Origin: Sphingobium sp.
Lineage (GTDB): Bacteria > Pseudomonadota > Alphaproteobacteria > Sphingomonadales > Sphingomonadaceae
Direction: 5' to 3'
DNA length: 55,272 nucleotides
Assembly: GCF_003248505.1 (NCBI RefSeq)
Contig: NZ_QFOA01000016.1
Span: 1-55,272, forward strand
In this document: positions 34,267-43,415 of the stretch, piece by piece
How positions within the stretch are numbered: position 1 is the first letter of the stretch
Layout: every line of letters starts with the position of its first letter
Position numbers and translations under genes: made by a program
The notes under the pieces: model-generated
Database searches by the model: none
Told to the model about the DNA's origin: nothing
The model's input: only the letters and a program-made list of their open reading frames with translations

Positions 34267-35202
34267 TCACGCCATCTCGGGCACTGGCTGCGGCAGCGGC
34301 TGCCCAGAGAAATGCGCGGCCAGATTGCCCATCAGCGTTTCCGTCATCCGCGCCACCGCTTCGTGCGTGGCGCCACCGGTATGCGGCGTCAGGATCACAT
34401 TGGGCACGCCGCGCCATCGAACGGGATCGGTGGGTTCGGGATCGAACACGTCGATGGCTGCGCCGCCCAGACGCCCGGCTTTCAGCGCGGCGATCAGCGC
34501 GTCTTCCTGCACCAGTTGCCCGCGCGCGACATTGACGAGCAGCCCTTGCGGTCCGAGCGCATCCAGTATCGCGGTATCGATGAGACCGCGATTGCTATCG
34601 TCCGCGCGGCACGCGACTAGCAGGATGTCGCTGTCTGTCGCCAGCGCGATCAGGCTGTCGGCGCGCGGCCAGCCCAGCCCCGGCTTTTCGCGCGGCCCCC
34701 ACCATCCGACTGTCATTTTCATCGCCTGCGCCCGTTCGGCAGCCGCGATGCCGATGGAACCCATGCCGACGATGCCCAACCGCGCACTGCGCATCGAATG
34801 AGTCCGCGTCTTCGTCTCGATGGTCCACCGCCCCTCACGCAAGTGGCGGTCGCCTTCGACGATCCATCGACGATGGGAGATCATGAGGCCGATGGCATGA
34901 TCCGCCACATCCTCCGCATTGGCGCTACCGCCATGCGCGACCGCGATTCCGCGCTCCCGAGCGAGGGCAAGGTCTACCCCATCATAACCCACGGTGAAGC
35001 AGGCGATGAGGCGCACCGACGGCATCCGGTCGAGCAGTGCGCGTTCCAGCGGGAATTCCCCCGCCCATACGACCGCATCGACACGCGCCAGCGTTTCTCC
35101 GTCCGGTTCCTCCCATAACGGCATGACGTCATAGGCCGGGCGCAGGAGCGGCAGAAGCGGGGCCAGCAGCGGCTGGCCCACCATCAGGACAGGCTTCGCC
35201 AC
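34267..35202 (-). CDS. D-2-hydroxyacid dehydrogenase
   Basis: NAD(P)-dependent D-isomer-specific 2-hydroxyacid dehydrogenase, 311 aa, of the glyoxylate/hydroxypyruvate reductase group. The nucleotide-binding motif is GIVGMGSIG, the catalytic Arg is in ACRADDSN/NVARGQLV, the Glu in DVFDPEPTD and the His in LTPHTGGAT. The exact substrate cannot be told. It lies 4 nt downstream of the cystathionine gamma-synthase-like gene stop, suggesting an operon. Confidence 0.85.
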   Translation of the reverse strand: MAKPVLMVGQPLLAPLLPLLRPAYDVMPLWEEPDGETLARVDAVVWAGEFPLERALLDRMPSVRLIACFTVGYDGVDLALARERGIAVAHGGSANAEDVADHAIGLMISHRRWIVEGDRHLREGRWTIETKTRTHSMRSARLGIVGMGSIGIAAAERAQAMKMTVGWWGPREKPGLGWPRADSLIALATDSDILLVACRADDSNRGLIDTAILDALGPQGLLVNVARGQLVQEDALIAALKAGRLGGAAIDVFDPEPTDPVRWRGVPNVILTPHTGGATHEAVARMTETLMGNLAAHFSGQPLPQPVPEMA

Positions 35203-35205
35203 GGT

Positions 35206-36531
35206 TCAGCCGACCTGCCGGAGCGCCTGCGCGAAATCGGCGATCAGGTCGTCCGCATCCTCGCACCCGATGGAAATGCGCACCATATTGTCGCCGATGG
35301 CGAGCGCCTTCTTGCGTTCGGCTGGCACCGACAGGTGCGTCATCGCGGCGGGATGACTCGCCAGCGTTTCCGTACCGCCCAGGCTCACCGCCAGCTTGGC
35401 GATCTTGAGCGCGTCGAGGAAAGCGAAGGCCTCCGCCTCCCCGCCCTTCAGGTAAAGACAGAAGGTCGAGCCCGCGCCGGTGCAATGGCGGCGATAGATG
35501 TCCGCCTGTCGCTCGGTCTCCGGGAAGCCAAGATAGACCACCTTTTCCACCTGCGGCTGGTCCTTGAGCCAGGCGCATACCTTCGCCGCATTCTCGCCCG
35601 CCCGGCTCATCCGCAACTCGAGCGTTTCCAAGCTGCGCAACAGCATCCAGGCGCTATGCGGGTCGAGGATCGTGCCGATGGTGTTGCGCATCAGGCGGAT
35701 GGCGTTGATGAGCGTATTGCTGCCCAGCACCCCGCCCGCGACGAGGTCGCTATGCCCACCTGCATATTTGGTGAGGCTGTAGATGACGAGGTCTGCGCCA
35801 TGCGCCAGCGGCTTGTGCCACAACGGGCCGAGGAACGTATTGTCGATGGCGATCGGCGGCACATGCGCACCACCTTCGAACAGCGAATCGCGCCGCGCGA
35901 CAACCGCTTCCAGATCGACCATCACGTTGGTCGGATTGGCGGGGCTTTCCAGATAGATGAGCGCGACCCGGCCCAATCCCTTCGCCTTTTCGACGACGGC
36001 GCCGATCTCCTCTTCGGTCGCGCCGGCGGGGAAATCGAGCCACTGCACGCCGAACTTGCCGAGGATGCGTCCGATCAGGGATTCGGTTGCGGCGTAGAGC
36101 GGCGCGGAATGCACGATCACGTCGCCCGGCTGCACCAGCGCCAACAGCGTGGTCGCGATCGCCGACATGCCGCTCGAAAACAGCAGCGCATCCTCCGCTT
36201 CCTCCCACACCGACAGGCGATCCTCGCAAATCTCCTGATTGGGACCGTTGAAGCGGGAATAGACAAGGCCTTCCGCACCGCCCGGCCGGATACCGGTGAC
36301 GCCCTCGAAATGGCGCTTGCCCGCCGCCGCATTCTCGAATGCGAAGGTGGAGGTGAGGAAGATCGGGGGTTTGAGCGACCCTTCCGACAGCGTCGGATCG
36401 TAACCATGGCCCATCATCAGCGTCGCGGGCTTCAGCTTGCGGCCTTCGATTTCCATGATGGGGGCCTTGGGGCGGCGACGGTTGGGGGACGGTGCAACGC
36501 CCGTCAGGTCGGCTTCGGTTTCGCCGGTCAT
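35206..36531 (-). CDS. Cystathionine gamma-synthase family PLP enzyme
   Basis: A 441 aa fold-type I PLP enzyme of the Cys/Met metabolism family (cystathionine gamma-synthase, methionine gamma-lyase and relatives). The PLP lysine is in SLTKYAGGHSD; YSRFNGPN and FSSGMSAI are family segments. The N-terminus is about 45 residues longer than in E. coli MetB. Which reaction it runs cannot be read from motifs. A short 5' hairpin precedes it; it shares a likely operon with the hydroxyacid dehydrogenase. Confidence 0.85.
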   Translation of the reverse strand: MTGETEADLTGVAPSPNRRRPKAPIMEIEGRKLKPATLMMGHGYDPTLSEGSLKPPIFLTSTFAFENAAAGKRHFEGVTGIRPGGAEGLVYSRFNGPNQEICEDRLSVWEEAEDALLFSSGMSAIATTLLALVQPGDVIVHSAPLYAATESLIGRILGKFGVQWLDFPAGATEEEIGAVVEKAKGLGRVALIYLESPANPTNVMVDLEAVVARRDSLFEGGAHVPPIAIDNTFLGPLWHKPLAHGADLVIYSLTKYAGGHSDLVAGGVLGSNTLINAIRLMRNTIGTILDPHSAWMLLRSLETLELRMSRAGENAAKVCAWLKDQPQVEKVVYLGFPETERQADIYRRHCTGAGSTFCLYLKGGEAEAFAFLDALKIAKLAVSLGGTETLASHPAAMTHLSVPAERKKALAIGDNMVRISIGCEDADDLIADFAQALRQVG

Positions 36532-36554
36532 GTCAATCTCCTGGAACGAGGATC

Positions 36555-36573
36555 GCGGCGTCTCATGCGCCGC
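36555..36573 (-). promoter_or_regulatory. 5' leader hairpin of the cystathionine gamma-synthase-like gene
   Basis: GCGGCG-N7-CGCCGC stem, about 24-42 nt upstream of the start on the minus strand. It could be part of a leader control element, since alphaproteobacterial sulfur-amino-acid genes are often riboswitch-controlled. I could not match it to a SAM or SAH riboswitch consensus. Confidence 0.3.
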
Positions 36574-36699
36574 TCATAGGAACGGAGTGTAACGCAGGTG
36601 GGCGGAGCGACGCCAGAGGGAGCGACATAATATTTCCGGATTCGGCATCTATATTCCACAACAACGCGCCGTCTTCCCCTGCCGCAAGGGCCGCCCTAC

Positions 36700-39117
36700 A
36701 TGCAGGGCATGGCTGGTCTTCCCCCGATAGTGCAGAGCTGGTTCGACGGTCGGGGATGGCGACCGCGCCGTCATCAGCTGGAGATGCTGGATGTGGCGGA
36801 ACGCGGCGACCACGCGCTTTTAGTGGCGGCCACGGGGGCGGGCAAGACTTTGGCGGGGTTCCTGCCTACGCTCATCGACCTTATCCGATACCCCGCCGAA
36901 GGGCTGCACACCCTATACGTATCGCCGCTCAAGGCGCTGGCGGTCGATGTGCGGCGCAATCTGCTGACCCCGATCGAGGAGATGGGCCTTCCCATCCAGG
37001 TCGAAACCCGCACTGGTGACACGCCGTCCGACCGTAAGGCGCGGCAACGGATCCGCCCGCCGCATATCCTGCTGACGACGCCCGAATCGCTTTCGCTGCT
37101 CTTAAGCTATCCGGACGCCGCCTTGCTGTTCGAGTCGCTGAAGACCGTCATCGTCGATGAAGTCCATGCCTTCGCGACGCAGAAGCGCGGCGACCTGCTC
37201 AGCCTGTCGATGGCGCGGCTTCAGGCGATTCAGCCTGCCTTGCGTCGGGTGGCGCTGTCGGCGACGGTCGCCGATGTCAACGCCTATCGCGCCTGGCTCG
37301 CGCCCGATGGAGACATCGAACGTGTGACGGCGGTGATGGGGGAGGACGGCGCGGACCCCGATGTCGCCATCCTCATACCCGAAGGGCGCGTCCCATGGTC
37401 GGGCCATTCGGGCAAATATGCCGCGAGACAGGTGATGGCGGAGATCGAAGCGCGGCAGACCACGCTGGTTTTCTGCAACACGCGTGGCCTTGCCGAACTG
37501 ATCTTTCAGGAGTTGTGGCAGGCGAACGAAAATAATCTCCCCATCGCCATCCATCATGGCAGCCTGTCGATCGAGGCGCGGCGTAAGGTCGAATCGGCAA
37601 TGGCGGCGGGCAAGCTGCGCGCGCTGGTCGCGACGGCCTCGCTCGATCTGGGAGTCGATTGGGGCAATGTCGATTGCGTCATCCAGATGGGCGCGCCCAA
37701 GGGCAGTTCGCGCCTGCTCCAGCGCATCGGACGCGCCAATCACCGGCTCGATCAGGCAAGCGAGGCGATCCTGATTCCGGGCAATCGTTTCGAATATCTC
37801 GAAGCACGCGCGGCGCTGGATGCGGTTGAGGCAGGCGAACGCGACGCCGACGACTTCCGCCCCGGCAGTCTCGACGTGCTTGCCCAGCATGTCATGGGCC
37901 TCGCTTGCGCAGGCCCCTTCCACACCGACGCGATGCTGGCGGAAATCCAGTCCGCCACGCCCTACAGCGCCCTGACCGCCGAAGCGTTCGACACCGTACT
38001 GCATTTCATCGAGGGCGGCGGTTATGCCCTGCGCGCCTATGACCGGTTCAAGCGGCTGACGCACGACGCCGACGGGACGTGGCGCGTGTCGCATCCCCGC
38101 TTCGTGCAGCAACATCGGCTCAACGCGGGCATCATCGTCGACCGGCCCGCACTCACGGTTCGCTTCGCCAACGGGCGTAAGCTCGGCACGGTGGAGGAAG
38201 GGTTCGCGTCGCAACTTCGCCCCGGCGACAGCTTCTTCTTTTCCGGCGCTGCGCTGGAGGTCGTGCGGATGGAAACCAGCGACCTGCTCGTGCGCGCGAC
38301 ATCGAAACAGGCGCGCATCCCCAGCTGGGGCGGCACCCGCATGGCGATGTCGACACGCCTTGCCGACCGGGTCCGCCACTTCCTGGCCGAACCTGGCGAA
38401 TGGCACCGCTTTCCGAACGATGTACGCGAATGGCTGGAGATGCAGCAAGCCCGATCCGCCCTGCCCCAGCCCGGCCAACTACTGATCGAGACGTTTCCTC
38501 ATGAGGGACGGCATTATCTCGTCTGCTACAGTTTCGAGGGCTGGAACGCCCATCAGTCGCTCGGCATGTTGCTGACCCGCCGGATGGATGCGCAGGGGCT
38601 GATGCCGCTCGGCTTCGTGGCCAACGACTATTCCTTGGCGGTCTATGGCCTCAAGCCTATCACCGATCCCGCGAGTCTTTTTTCCGCCGATATCCTGGAC
38701 CACGAGTTCATCGACTGGGTCGAACAGTCGAGCCTCCTGAAGCGCGCCTTTCGCGACGTGGCGGTGATTTCGGGCCTGATCGAGCGGCAGCATCCCGGCA
38801 AGCGCAAGACGGGGCGGCAGGTCACCTTTTCCACCGATCTCATCTACGACGTCCTGCGTAAATATCAGCCCGACCATATGCTGCTCAAGGCCGCATGGGC
38901 CGACGCGCGGGCGCGGATGACGGATGTGGGGCGGCTGGGCGATCTGATCGACCGGGCGGCGGGCACGATGCTGCATGTGACGCTCGACCGCGTCAGTCCT
39001 CTCGCGGTGCCGGTGCTGATCCTGATCGGGCGGGAACAGGTCGCGCAAAGCGCGGCGGAGGATGCGTTGCTGATGGAGGCTGAAGCGCTCGTCAACGAAG
39101 CGATGCGCGCCGATTAG
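36700..39117 (+). CDS. Ligase-associated DEXH-box helicase (Lhr-type)
   Basis: An 805 aa ATP-dependent helicase of the Lhr-Core family that is associated with DNA ligase and repair cassettes. Motif I is AATGAGKT, motif II VDEVHAF, motif III SAT, and the RecA2 motif VI QRIGRANH. The WH and C-terminal domains follow (FRDVAVISGLIERQHPGKRK is characteristic). Its normal neighbours, pdeM, a beta-CASP exonuclease and an ATP-dependent ligase, are not beside it; pdeM is 33 kb away. An ATG at 36709 is an alternative start. The stops of this gene and the next overlap. Confidence 0.92.
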   Translation: MQGMAGLPPIVQSWFDGRGWRPRRHQLEMLDVAERGDHALLVAATGAGKTLAGFLPTLIDLIRYPAEGLHTLYVSPLKALAVDVRRNLLTPIEEMGLPIQVETRTGDTPSDRKARQRIRPPHILLTTPESLSLLLSYPDAALLFESLKTVIVDEVHAFATQKRGDLLSLSMARLQAIQPALRRVALSATVADVNAYRAWLAPDGDIERVTAVMGEDGADPDVAILIPEGRVPWSGHSGKYAARQVMAEIEARQTTLVFCNTRGLAELIFQELWQANENNLPIAIHHGSLSIEARRKVESAMAAGKLRALVATASLDLGVDWGNVDCVIQMGAPKGSSRLLQRIGRANHRLDQASEAILIPGNRFEYLEARAALDAVEAGERDADDFRPGSLDVLAQHVMGLACAGPFHTDAMLAEIQSATPYSALTAEAFDTVLHFIEGGGYALRAYDRFKRLTHDADGTWRVSHPRFVQQHRLNAGIIVDRPALTVRFANGRKLGTVEEGFASQLRPGDSFFFSGAALEVVRMETSDLLVRATSKQARIPSWGGTRMAMSTRLADRVRHFLAEPGEWHRFPNDVREWLEMQQARSALPQPGQLLIETFPHEGRHYLVCYSFEGWNAHQSLGMLLTRRMDAQGLMPLGFVANDYSLAVYGLKPITDPASLFSADILDHEFIDWVEQSSLLKRAFRDVAVISGLIERQHPGKRKTGRQVTFSTDLIYDVLRKYQPDHMLLKAAWADARARMTDVGRLGDLIDRAAGTMLHVTLDRVSPLAVPVLILIGREQVAQSAAEDALLMEAEALVNEAMRAD

Positions 39118-39626
39118 AAGCCGTCGTCGCCGCCCCGCTCGCCGCCGCAGCCTTTGAGCGTTCCGTCCCCGAACGCAACCTGCACGCGATCCGACCAGAT
39201 CGCGTCGCTCATGCCGTCGCCGCACGGCCCCTCGCTGACGATCATCGAAAAACCGTCACCGCTGTAGCGTATAGCGCGCCCGACGTCGTTACGGGTGACC
39301 CGGTAACGCCGGGGCGGCTGATCGGGGCGATCCAGCACCAGCGAATCGCCCCTGACGCTTACCGCCCAGAAGGGTTCCGTTCCGATGGCCCGATAATCGG
39401 GTTCGGATCGATGCGATGGGGGTGTTCCACGTGAAACCAGAGGCTTGCGAATGGCCGGGACCGCCGCCTCAAGCGATTTCGGCGCGAGATCGGGTGCTGT
39501 CGCAACAGCGATCGGCGCGACGATTGCCTTCTGCGGCGCGGCCGTGGACCCGTTCGCCATGGTCGGCGGCGTCGGTTCCCCGCCGCAGGCGGACAGGCAC
39601 AGCACGACCAGCGCAGCGCGCCTCAC
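39114..39626 (-). CDS. COG3650-like small lipoprotein
   Basis: A 170 aa protein starting at a GTG that overlaps the tag stop (GTGA). The signal ends at Leu-Ser-Ala-Cys (lipobox-like) with Gly-Gly after it. A Pro/Ala-rich linker (about 20-70) precedes the globular part, which resembles the COG3650 C-terminal domain: GTEPFWAVSV, RYSGDGFSMIVSEGPCGDGMSD. Function unknown. The gene contains a parS-like site (39424-39437) encoding part of SRGTPP. It ends overlapping the helicase gene. Confidence 0.65.
   Translation of the reverse strand: MRRAALVVLCLSACGGEPTPPTMANGSTAAPQKAIVAPIAVATAPDLAPKSLEAAVPAIRKPLVSRGTPPSHRSEPDYRAIGTEPFWAVSVRGDSLVLDRPDQPPRRYRVTRNDVGRAIRYSGDGFSMIVSEGPCGDGMSDAIWSDRVQVAFGDGTLKGCGGERGGDDGF
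39424..39437. promoter_or_regulatory. parS-like ParB-binding site 4
   Basis: GTTCCACGTGAAAC, the parS core with one asymmetric position, in the reading frame of the COG3650-like lipoprotein. It is 23.5 kb from parB and 20 kb from site 3, so it would nucleate ParB outside the immediate locus. Confidence 0.75.
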
Positions 39627-40186
39627 TCTTGAAGCTCCACCCTGCAATAGCAGTCCGCCGCATGGTCGTTGACCATGCCGACCGCCTGCATCCACGCATA
39701 GACGATCGTCGGCCCCACGAACTTGAAGCCCCGTTGCTTGAGATCCTTCGAAATCGCCGCCGAAAGCGGTGTCTGCGCGGGGATCGCTATGCCGTCCCCT
39801 TGGATCGGCTTTCCGTTAACGAAGGACCAAGCGTAAGCGGCAAAATCCTCGCCCGTGTCGCGCATGGCGCAGAAGATGCGCGCGCCCGCAACTGTCGCTT
39901 CGATCTTGGCCCGGGCGCGCACGATGCCCGGATCGCCCATCAGCCTGTCGACATCGTCCGGGCCGAACGCTGCAACCCTGTCGGGATCGAATCCGGCAAA
40001 AGCGGTGCGAAAGGCCGCGCGCTTGCGCAGGATGGTGATCCAGGACAAGCCTGCCTGAAACCCTTCCAGCATCAGCATTTCCCACAACATCCGCGAGTCG
40101 CGCTGCGGGACGCCCCATTCCTCATCGTGATAGGCGCAATAGAGCGGGTCCTTCCCGGCCCAGCGGCAACGGACCCGCTCTTCCAT
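39623..40186 (-). CDS. tag: 3-methyladenine-DNA glycosylase I
   Basis: Tag family base-excision enzyme, 187 aa, removing 3-methyladenine. The family opening RCRWAGKDPLYCAYHDEEWG is seen almost intact, as are the conserved SWITILRKR segment and the zinc-binding tail HAADCYCR. It lies 3 bp after gyrB in the same direction and overlaps the lipoprotein gene by 4 nt. Confidence 0.96.
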   Translation of the reverse strand: MEERVRCRWAGKDPLYCAYHDEEWGVPQRDSRMLWEMLMLEGFQAGLSWITILRKRAAFRTAFAGFDPDRVAAFGPDDVDRLMGDPGIVRARAKIEATVAGARIFCAMRDTGEDFAAYAWSFVNGKPIQGDGIAIPAQTPLSAAISKDLKQRGFKFVGPTIVYAWMQAVGMVNDHAADCYCRVELQE

Positions 40187-40189
40187 GCG

Positions 40190-42709
40190 TCAGACGTCCA
40201 GATTGGCGACGTTCAACGCGTTATCCTGAATGAATTCGCGCCGCGATTCGACGACATCGCCCATCAATTGCGAGAATATCTCGTCGGCGATGTCCGCCTG
40301 CTCCACCTCGACGCGCAGCATCGAGCGGTTGTCGGGGTCGAGCGTGGTTTCCCAAAGCTGTTCGGCATTCATCTCGCCCAGCCCCTTGTAGCGTTGGATG
40401 GCCAGGCCCTTGCGCCCGGCGGCGAGGATCGCGTCGAGCAGGCCGGTCGGCGCGGCAATCGTCACGCCCTTGGTCGTGACCGGCAATTCGTCCTCGCCCG
40501 CCTCCTCGGCCGCTGCCGCCGCCTTGGCCGTAACCAGTCGGCTGACGGTCGCATAGCTGGCCGCTTCCTCGCTCGCGATGCTGTGCAGCTTGCGCGCTTC
40601 GGCCGACCCGACGAAGCCGCCTTCGATCACATGGTGATCGGTGACGCCGCGCCACAGGCGCTCGAAATGGAAGCCGCCTTCCTCGGCGATGCGGCCCGAC
40701 CAGCGGCCCTCGGCGTCCTGCGTGTCCATCCATGCCACCGTCGCGGCCAGCCGCTCCGCCTGCGCGTCCTTCGACAATTCGGGGTCGAGCGCGCCGTTCA
40801 GGCTCAGCGCTTCGATGATCTGCGAGTTATAGCGACGCGGCACATAGCGCATCACCGCACGCATCCGGCGGCTATGCTCGATCAGGTGGCGCAGGTCGTC
40901 ACCGCTGCGCCCGCCGCCGCTCGTTTCCAGCACCATCGTGTCGACGCCGTTGTCGACCAGATACTGCTCCAGCGCCGCTTCGTTCTTGAGATAGACCTCC
41001 GACCGTCCCCGCGTCGCCTTGTAAAGCGGCGGCTGCGCGATGTAGAGGTGCCCGGCCTCGATGATCTGCGGCATCTGGCGATAGAAGAAAGTGAGCAGCA
41101 GCGTGCGGATATGGGCGCCGTCCACGTCCGCGTCGGTCATGATGACGATCTTGTGGTAGCGTAGCTTGTCCAGGTTGAAATCGTCGCGGATGCCCGTCCC
41201 CATCGCCTGGATCAGCGTCCCGACTTCCTTGGACGACAGCATCCGGTCGAACCGGGCGCGCTCGACATTCAGGATCTTGCCCTTGAGCGGCAGGATCGCC
41301 TGGTTGTGGCGATTGCGGCCCTGCTTGGCGGAACCGCCCGCCGAATCGCCCTCGACCAGGAAGAGTTCGGACTTGGCAGGGTCTCGCTCCTGGCAATCGG
41401 CCAGCTTGCCGGGCAGCGAAGCGATGTCCATCGCCCCCTTGCGCCGGGTCAGTTCGCGCGCCTTCTTCGCCGCCTCGCGCGCGGCGGCGGCGTCGATCAC
41501 CTTCTGCACGATCATCTTGCCGTGGCCGGGATTTTCTTCCAGCCACTCGGCCATCTTGTCGGCCATCAGGCTTTCGAGCGGCTGGCGCACTTCGGAGGAG
41601 ACCAGCTTGTCTTTGGTCTGCGAAGAGAATTTCGGATCGGGCAGCTTGACCGACACGATTGCGGTCAGTCCCTCGCGCATGTCCTCGCCGGTAAGGCTCA
41701 CCTTCTCCTTCTTGAGCGAGCCCGACTTTTCCGCATAGTTGTTGAGCGTGCGCGTCAGCGCCGCGCGGAAGGCGGCCAGATGGGTGCCGCCGTCCCGCTG
41801 CGGAATGTTGTTCGTGAAACACAGCACATTTTCATAATAGCTGTCGTTCCATTCCAGCGCGACGTCGATGGTCACGTCGTCGCGCGTGCCCGCGATCGCG
41901 ATCGGATCGGGCATCAGCGCCGTCTTGTTGCGGTCGAGATATTTGACGAAGGCCGCGATGCCGCCCTCGTAGAAAAGTTCGACTTCCTTCTTTTCCTCAT
42001 GCCGCGCGTCGACCAGAAACAGCCGCACGCCGCTGTTGAGGAAAGCCAGTTCGCGATAGCGATGCTCCAGCTTGTCGAAATCATATTCGGTCTGGTTCTT
42101 GAAGGTGCCGCCGTCGCCGGGCGCTTTCTCTGTCGAGGCGAGGAAGGTTACGCGCGTGCCCTTCTTGGGCGTTCCGTCTTCCCGGGCGGGCGCGTCGCCG
42201 ATGATCTTGAGCGGTGCGGTCGCATCGCCATAGGCGAAGCGCATATAATGTTCCTTGCCGTCCCGCCAGATATTGAGGTCCAGCCATTCGCTGAGCGCAT
42301 TGACGACGGAAACGCCTACGCCATGCAGGCCGCCAGACACCTTGTAGGCATTGTCGTCCGACGTGTTCTCGAACTTGCCGCCCGCGTGCAGCTGGGTCAT
42401 GATGACCTCGGCCGCCGATACGCCCTCTTCCTTGTGGATGCCGGTAGGAATGCCGCGACCATTGTCCTCCACGCTCACCGAACAGTCGGGATTGAGCGTG
42501 ATGACGATCCGGTCGCAATGCCCGGCCAGCGCTTCGTCGATGGCGTTGTCGCTCACCTCGAACACCATGTGGTGCAGGCCGCTGCCGTCGTCGGTATCGC
42601 CGATATACATGCCGGGCCGCTTGCGCACGGCGTCCAGACCTTTCAGCACCTTGATGCTGTCGGCGCCATAATCGTTGGTGTTGGGGGAGTTCACGGGTTC
42701 TTCGCTCAT
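40190..42709 (-). CDS. gyrB: DNA gyrase subunit B
   Basis: Type II topoisomerase ATPase subunit, 839 aa. GHKL ATPase motifs: SDNAIDEALAGHCD, EDNGRGIP and GLHGVGVSVVNAL. TOPRIM: EGDSAGGSAKQGRNRHNQA and DADVDGAHIRTL. The QRYKGLGEMN signature near the C-terminus is intact. The start at 42709 begins MSEEPVNSP. Gyrase introduces negative supercoils ahead of forks. An AAA/GTTTC-rich gap separates it from the divergent lipoprotein gene. Confidence 0.97.
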   Translation of the reverse strand: MSEEPVNSPNTNDYGADSIKVLKGLDAVRKRPGMYIGDTDDGSGLHHMVFEVSDNAIDEALAGHCDRIVITLNPDCSVSVEDNGRGIPTGIHKEEGVSAAEVIMTQLHAGGKFENTSDDNAYKVSGGLHGVGVSVVNALSEWLDLNIWRDGKEHYMRFAYGDATAPLKIIGDAPAREDGTPKKGTRVTFLASTEKAPGDGGTFKNQTEYDFDKLEHRYRELAFLNSGVRLFLVDARHEEKKEVELFYEGGIAAFVKYLDRNKTALMPDPIAIAGTRDDVTIDVALEWNDSYYENVLCFTNNIPQRDGGTHLAAFRAALTRTLNNYAEKSGSLKKEKVSLTGEDMREGLTAIVSVKLPDPKFSSQTKDKLVSSEVRQPLESLMADKMAEWLEENPGHGKMIVQKVIDAAAAREAAKKARELTRRKGAMDIASLPGKLADCQERDPAKSELFLVEGDSAGGSAKQGRNRHNQAILPLKGKILNVERARFDRMLSSKEVGTLIQAMGTGIRDDFNLDKLRYHKIVIMTDADVDGAHIRTLLLTFFYRQMPQIIEAGHLYIAQPPLYKATRGRSEVYLKNEAALEQYLVDNGVDTMVLETSGGGRSGDDLRHLIEHSRRMRAVMRYVPRRYNSQIIEALSLNGALDPELSKDAQAERLAATVAWMDTQDAEGRWSGRIAEEGGFHFERLWRGVTDHHVIEGGFVGSAEARKLHSIASEEAASYATVSRLVTAKAAAAAEEAGEDELPVTTKGVTIAAPTGLLDAILAAGRKGLAIQRYKGLGEMNAEQLWETTLDPDNRSMLRVEVEQADIADEIFSQLMGDVVESRREFIQDNALNVANLDV

Positions 42710-42795
42710 GGGCCAGCATATAGGGAAAGCGACCGTGAAACTAAAGCGAAACATGGCGTCTTCCGGCGGGAGCCGGGGCGGTCTATGACCATGTC

Positions 42796-43278
42796 ATGCG
42801 CGCGCTTCTGATCCCGTTCCTGCTCCTGTCGGCCTGTTCCAGGAGCAACGACATCTATGAGGAGCTGCCCAACAGCTCGCTGGCCGGTGCGGCGCGCGAC
42901 GATGTGCCCGAAAGTCGCATGGACGCGCCGGTCGCGCGCGCCGTCACCGTTGGCGAAGACGGTCCCCGGCTCGACGCGTGCGGGGGGCTGGGACAAGTGA
43001 CGCGCGCGGGGGCCGCCGGGCTCAGCCTGCGGGCGGCTCCCTTCGCCGACGCGCGCGAACTGGCGCGCCTGCCCGACGGCCAGCGCGCATGGATCTGCAC
43101 CCGCAGCCTCGACCAGAGATGGCTCGGCGTGGTGGTGCAACCCGCGCCGACGCGACCCGATGCGGCGGATGCGCCCGATTGCGGCGTGTCGTCGCCAGCG
43201 GATCGCCGCCAGCCTTATGACGGCCCCTGCCCCAGCGGCTGGGTGTCGAGCGCCTATGTGCAGTTGATTGCGGGCTGA
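42796..43278 (+). CDS. SH3-like domain lipoprotein
   Basis: A 160 aa lipoprotein (Leu-Leu-Ser-Ala-Cys lipobox, about residue 14) with a bacterial SH3-like domain in the second half: VTRAGAAGLSLRAAPF, RAWICTRSLDQRWLGVV and CPSGWVSSAYVQLI are typical SH3b segments. A Cys pair may form a disulfide. Such domains often bind peptidoglycan or partner proteins. It is divergent from gyrB and ends at a hairpin (43330). Confidence 0.8.
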   Translation: MRALLIPFLLLSACSRSNDIYEELPNSSLAGAARDDVPESRMDAPVARAVTVGEDGPRLDACGGLGQVTRAGAAGLSLRAAPFADARELARLPDGQRAWICTRSLDQRWLGVVVQPAPTRPDAADAPDCGVSSPADRRQPYDGPCPSGWVSSAYVQLIAG

Positions 43279-43329
43279 GGGCATTTACGGAACGCGGGTA
43301 AAGGGAAATGCCGCGTACGGCACCGATCA

Positions 43330-43355
43330 GGCTAGTTGAATCCAACTGGCCTTTT
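43330..43355 (+). promoter_or_regulatory. Imperfect palindrome before the MocR gene (operator or terminator)
   Basis: GGCTAGTTG-AATC-CAACTGGCC, one mismatch in 9 bp arms, followed by TTTT. It lies 61 nt upstream of the MocR start. It could end the SH3-lipoprotein transcript, or be the operator of the autoregulated MocR gene. Confidence 0.45.
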
Positions 43356-43415
43356 CATCGCAAGCCATTTTCAGGTAAGTGGATGCGCGAAAGCCTGACG
43401 GCAGGAGCCAATTCC

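Noticed and set aside
39416..41164. Long plus-strand open frame over tag and gyrB
   Set aside because: Shadow opposite two clear genes; its composition and residues show no domain.
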